From Spirochaetota bacterium (lineage in GTDB: Bacteria > Spirochaetota > Spirochaetia > B11-G9): 5,993 nucleotides of DNA. Shown here in pieces: positions 5,634-5,993 of the stretch. The stretch's first letter is position 1, and every line of letters starts with the position of its first letter. The translations under genes and the position numbers were made by a program. The notes beneath the pieces are model-generated. The model saw only the letters and a program-made list of their open reading frames with translations. It was not told the DNA's origin and made no database searches. Where the stretch lies: NCBI GenBank assembly GCA_003641695.1, contig QNBL01000174.1, positions 1 to 5,993 of the forward strand, given 5' to 3'.

Positions 5634-5767
5634 TGATGTCTCCTTTCAAATTGATGTTGATTCGTTATCAAATTCAATATATTACACACTAGTGATGATT
5701 CTAGATTTTATTTTTGTAGTAAAAGTTACTATTAAGATATTATAATATGAACAATTACAAAAAATAT

Positions 5768-5796
5768 TTGACAATCGTAATTTTATCAATAATATA
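5768..5796 (+). promoter_or_regulatory. Sigma-70-type promoter for the gene at 5864
   Basis: A perfect -35 hexamer TTGACA (5768-5773) is followed after 16 bases by TAATAT (5790-5795), within an alternating AT run that offers other -10 registers one or two bases away. Expected transcription start is near 5802, giving a leader of about 60 bases. Confidence 0.6.
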
Positions 5797-5849
5797 TATA
5801 TTGGAGAGAAATTTTATAATTGGTTAATTGTAAATCAATGATTAATGAT

Positions 5850-5855
5850 AAGGAG
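5850..5855 (+). promoter_or_regulatory. Ribosome binding site of the gene at 5864
   Basis: AAGGAG with 8 bases of spacing to the ATG at 5864-5866. Together with the upstream promoter it makes the short open frame at the window edge a believable gene start. Confidence 0.75.
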
Positions 5856-5863
5856 AGTGGATA

Positions 5864-5993
5864 ATGGCACTGGTAAAACATCCCGGAACCCCCGATAATG
5901 TAAAAGATATAACACCAACTGCAAAATCAACTAAACTTGCACTGGCAAAGGAGGTTGAGGCACAAAGGAAAAAAGCAAGAACCCTGGCAAAAC
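5864..5993 (+). CDS. Unidentified protein, N-terminal 43 residues only (3' end outside window)
   Basis: The frame opens with ATG at 5864 behind a good ribosome site and a consensus-like promoter, and is still open at the window edge. The visible part starts 'MALVKHPGTPDNVKDITPTA' and continues with an alanine/lysine-rich, probably helical stretch (KSTKLALAKEVEAQRKKARTLAK). There is no signal peptide or membrane helix in these residues. Codon use looks like the other genes, unlike the AT-rich spacer before it. A short polar leader running straight into a long charged helix would suit a soluble methyl-accepting chemotaxis-type signalling protein, which could fit beside a receiver gene, but this is a guess from 43 residues. 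Confidence 0.65.
   Translation, partial: MALVKHPGTPDNVKDITPTAKSTKLALAKEVEAQRKKARTLAK

Larger units (their letters stand above)
5634..5863. promoter_or_regulatory. AT-rich divergent regulatory region
   Basis: About 230 bases, much more AT-rich than the rest of the window, separate the receiver gene (-) from the partial gene at 5864 (+). It contains the receiver gene's ribosome site, an 8-base palindrome CACTAGTG (5687-5694), a perfect inverted repeat TAGTAA/TTACTA (5717-5722 and 5726-5731), a TATAAT (5741-5746) with no matching -35, and the promoter described separately. Both genes' control signals must lie here. Confidence 0.6.

Noticed and set aside
5747..5827. A 26-residue, membrane-helix-like plus-strand frame in the AT-rich spacer
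   Set aside because: It has no ribosome site and overlaps the consensus promoter of the next gene; hydrophobic short frames are expected by chance in AT-rich DNA.
1..5993. CRISPR array, tRNA or rRNA gene, intact insertion sequence or phage gene
   Set aside because: Read on both strands, I found no regularly spaced repeats, no cloverleaf-like segment, no recognisable transposase, integrase or phage structural protein.

Overview
The window is a compact stretch of bacterial chromosome of moderate GC content, with one AT-rich spacer near its right end. The receiver-domain protein at 5241-5633, and its 'SSH...YGYVVKNS' style of C-terminal half, look most like proteins of free-living spirochaetes. 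The small stand-alone proteins in the neighbourhood fit that too. This is an impression from sequence style, not a database result, and I hold it at moderate to low confidence.

Layout, left to right. (1) Positions 2-946 (+) hold the 3' part of a two-SIS-domain sugar-phosphate isomerase/aminotransferase-like protein; its start lies outside the window. (2) Facing it on the minus strand is a two-gene unit: a 64-residue protein resembling the N-terminal module of GspE/PilB ATPases (1791-1985), followed one base later by an inositol-monophosphatase-family phosphatase (992-1789). (3) A divergent promoter region (1986-2124) separates this unit from a D-alanyl-D-alanine carboxypeptidase of the PBP5/DacA type (2125-3357, +). 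(4) Its last 18 bases overlap the end of a minus-strand, three-gene operon. In transcription order that operon encodes an OsmC/YhfA-like protein with two cysteines (4631-5047), an unrecognised 149-residue protein (4170-4619), and a thioredoxin-fold TlpA-like protein with four membrane helices and a CPPC active site (3340-4173). The operon looks like a thiol-redox unit and has dyad-symmetric sequence over its putative promoter. (5) The spacer 5097-5240 holds no convincing gene. (6) At 5241-5633 (-) is a receiver domain whose last helix seems to have been replaced by unrelated residues, so this end may be a rearrangement scar. (7) An AT-rich divergent spacer follows, with a strong sigma-70-type promoter. 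(8) At 5864 (+) begins a gene that runs off the window.

Most of the content is ordinary housekeeping: cell-wall remodelling, sugar-phosphate metabolism, phosphate-ester hydrolysis and thiol redox. I see no CRISPR array, RNA gene or intact mobile element, and no clear new defence or biosynthetic system. The points most worth a second look are the OsmC / unknown protein / membrane-TlpA operon, the Lgt-like look of the TlpA membrane half, the stand-alone MshEN-like peptide next to the phosphatase, and the broken receiver domain beside an anonymous spacer.
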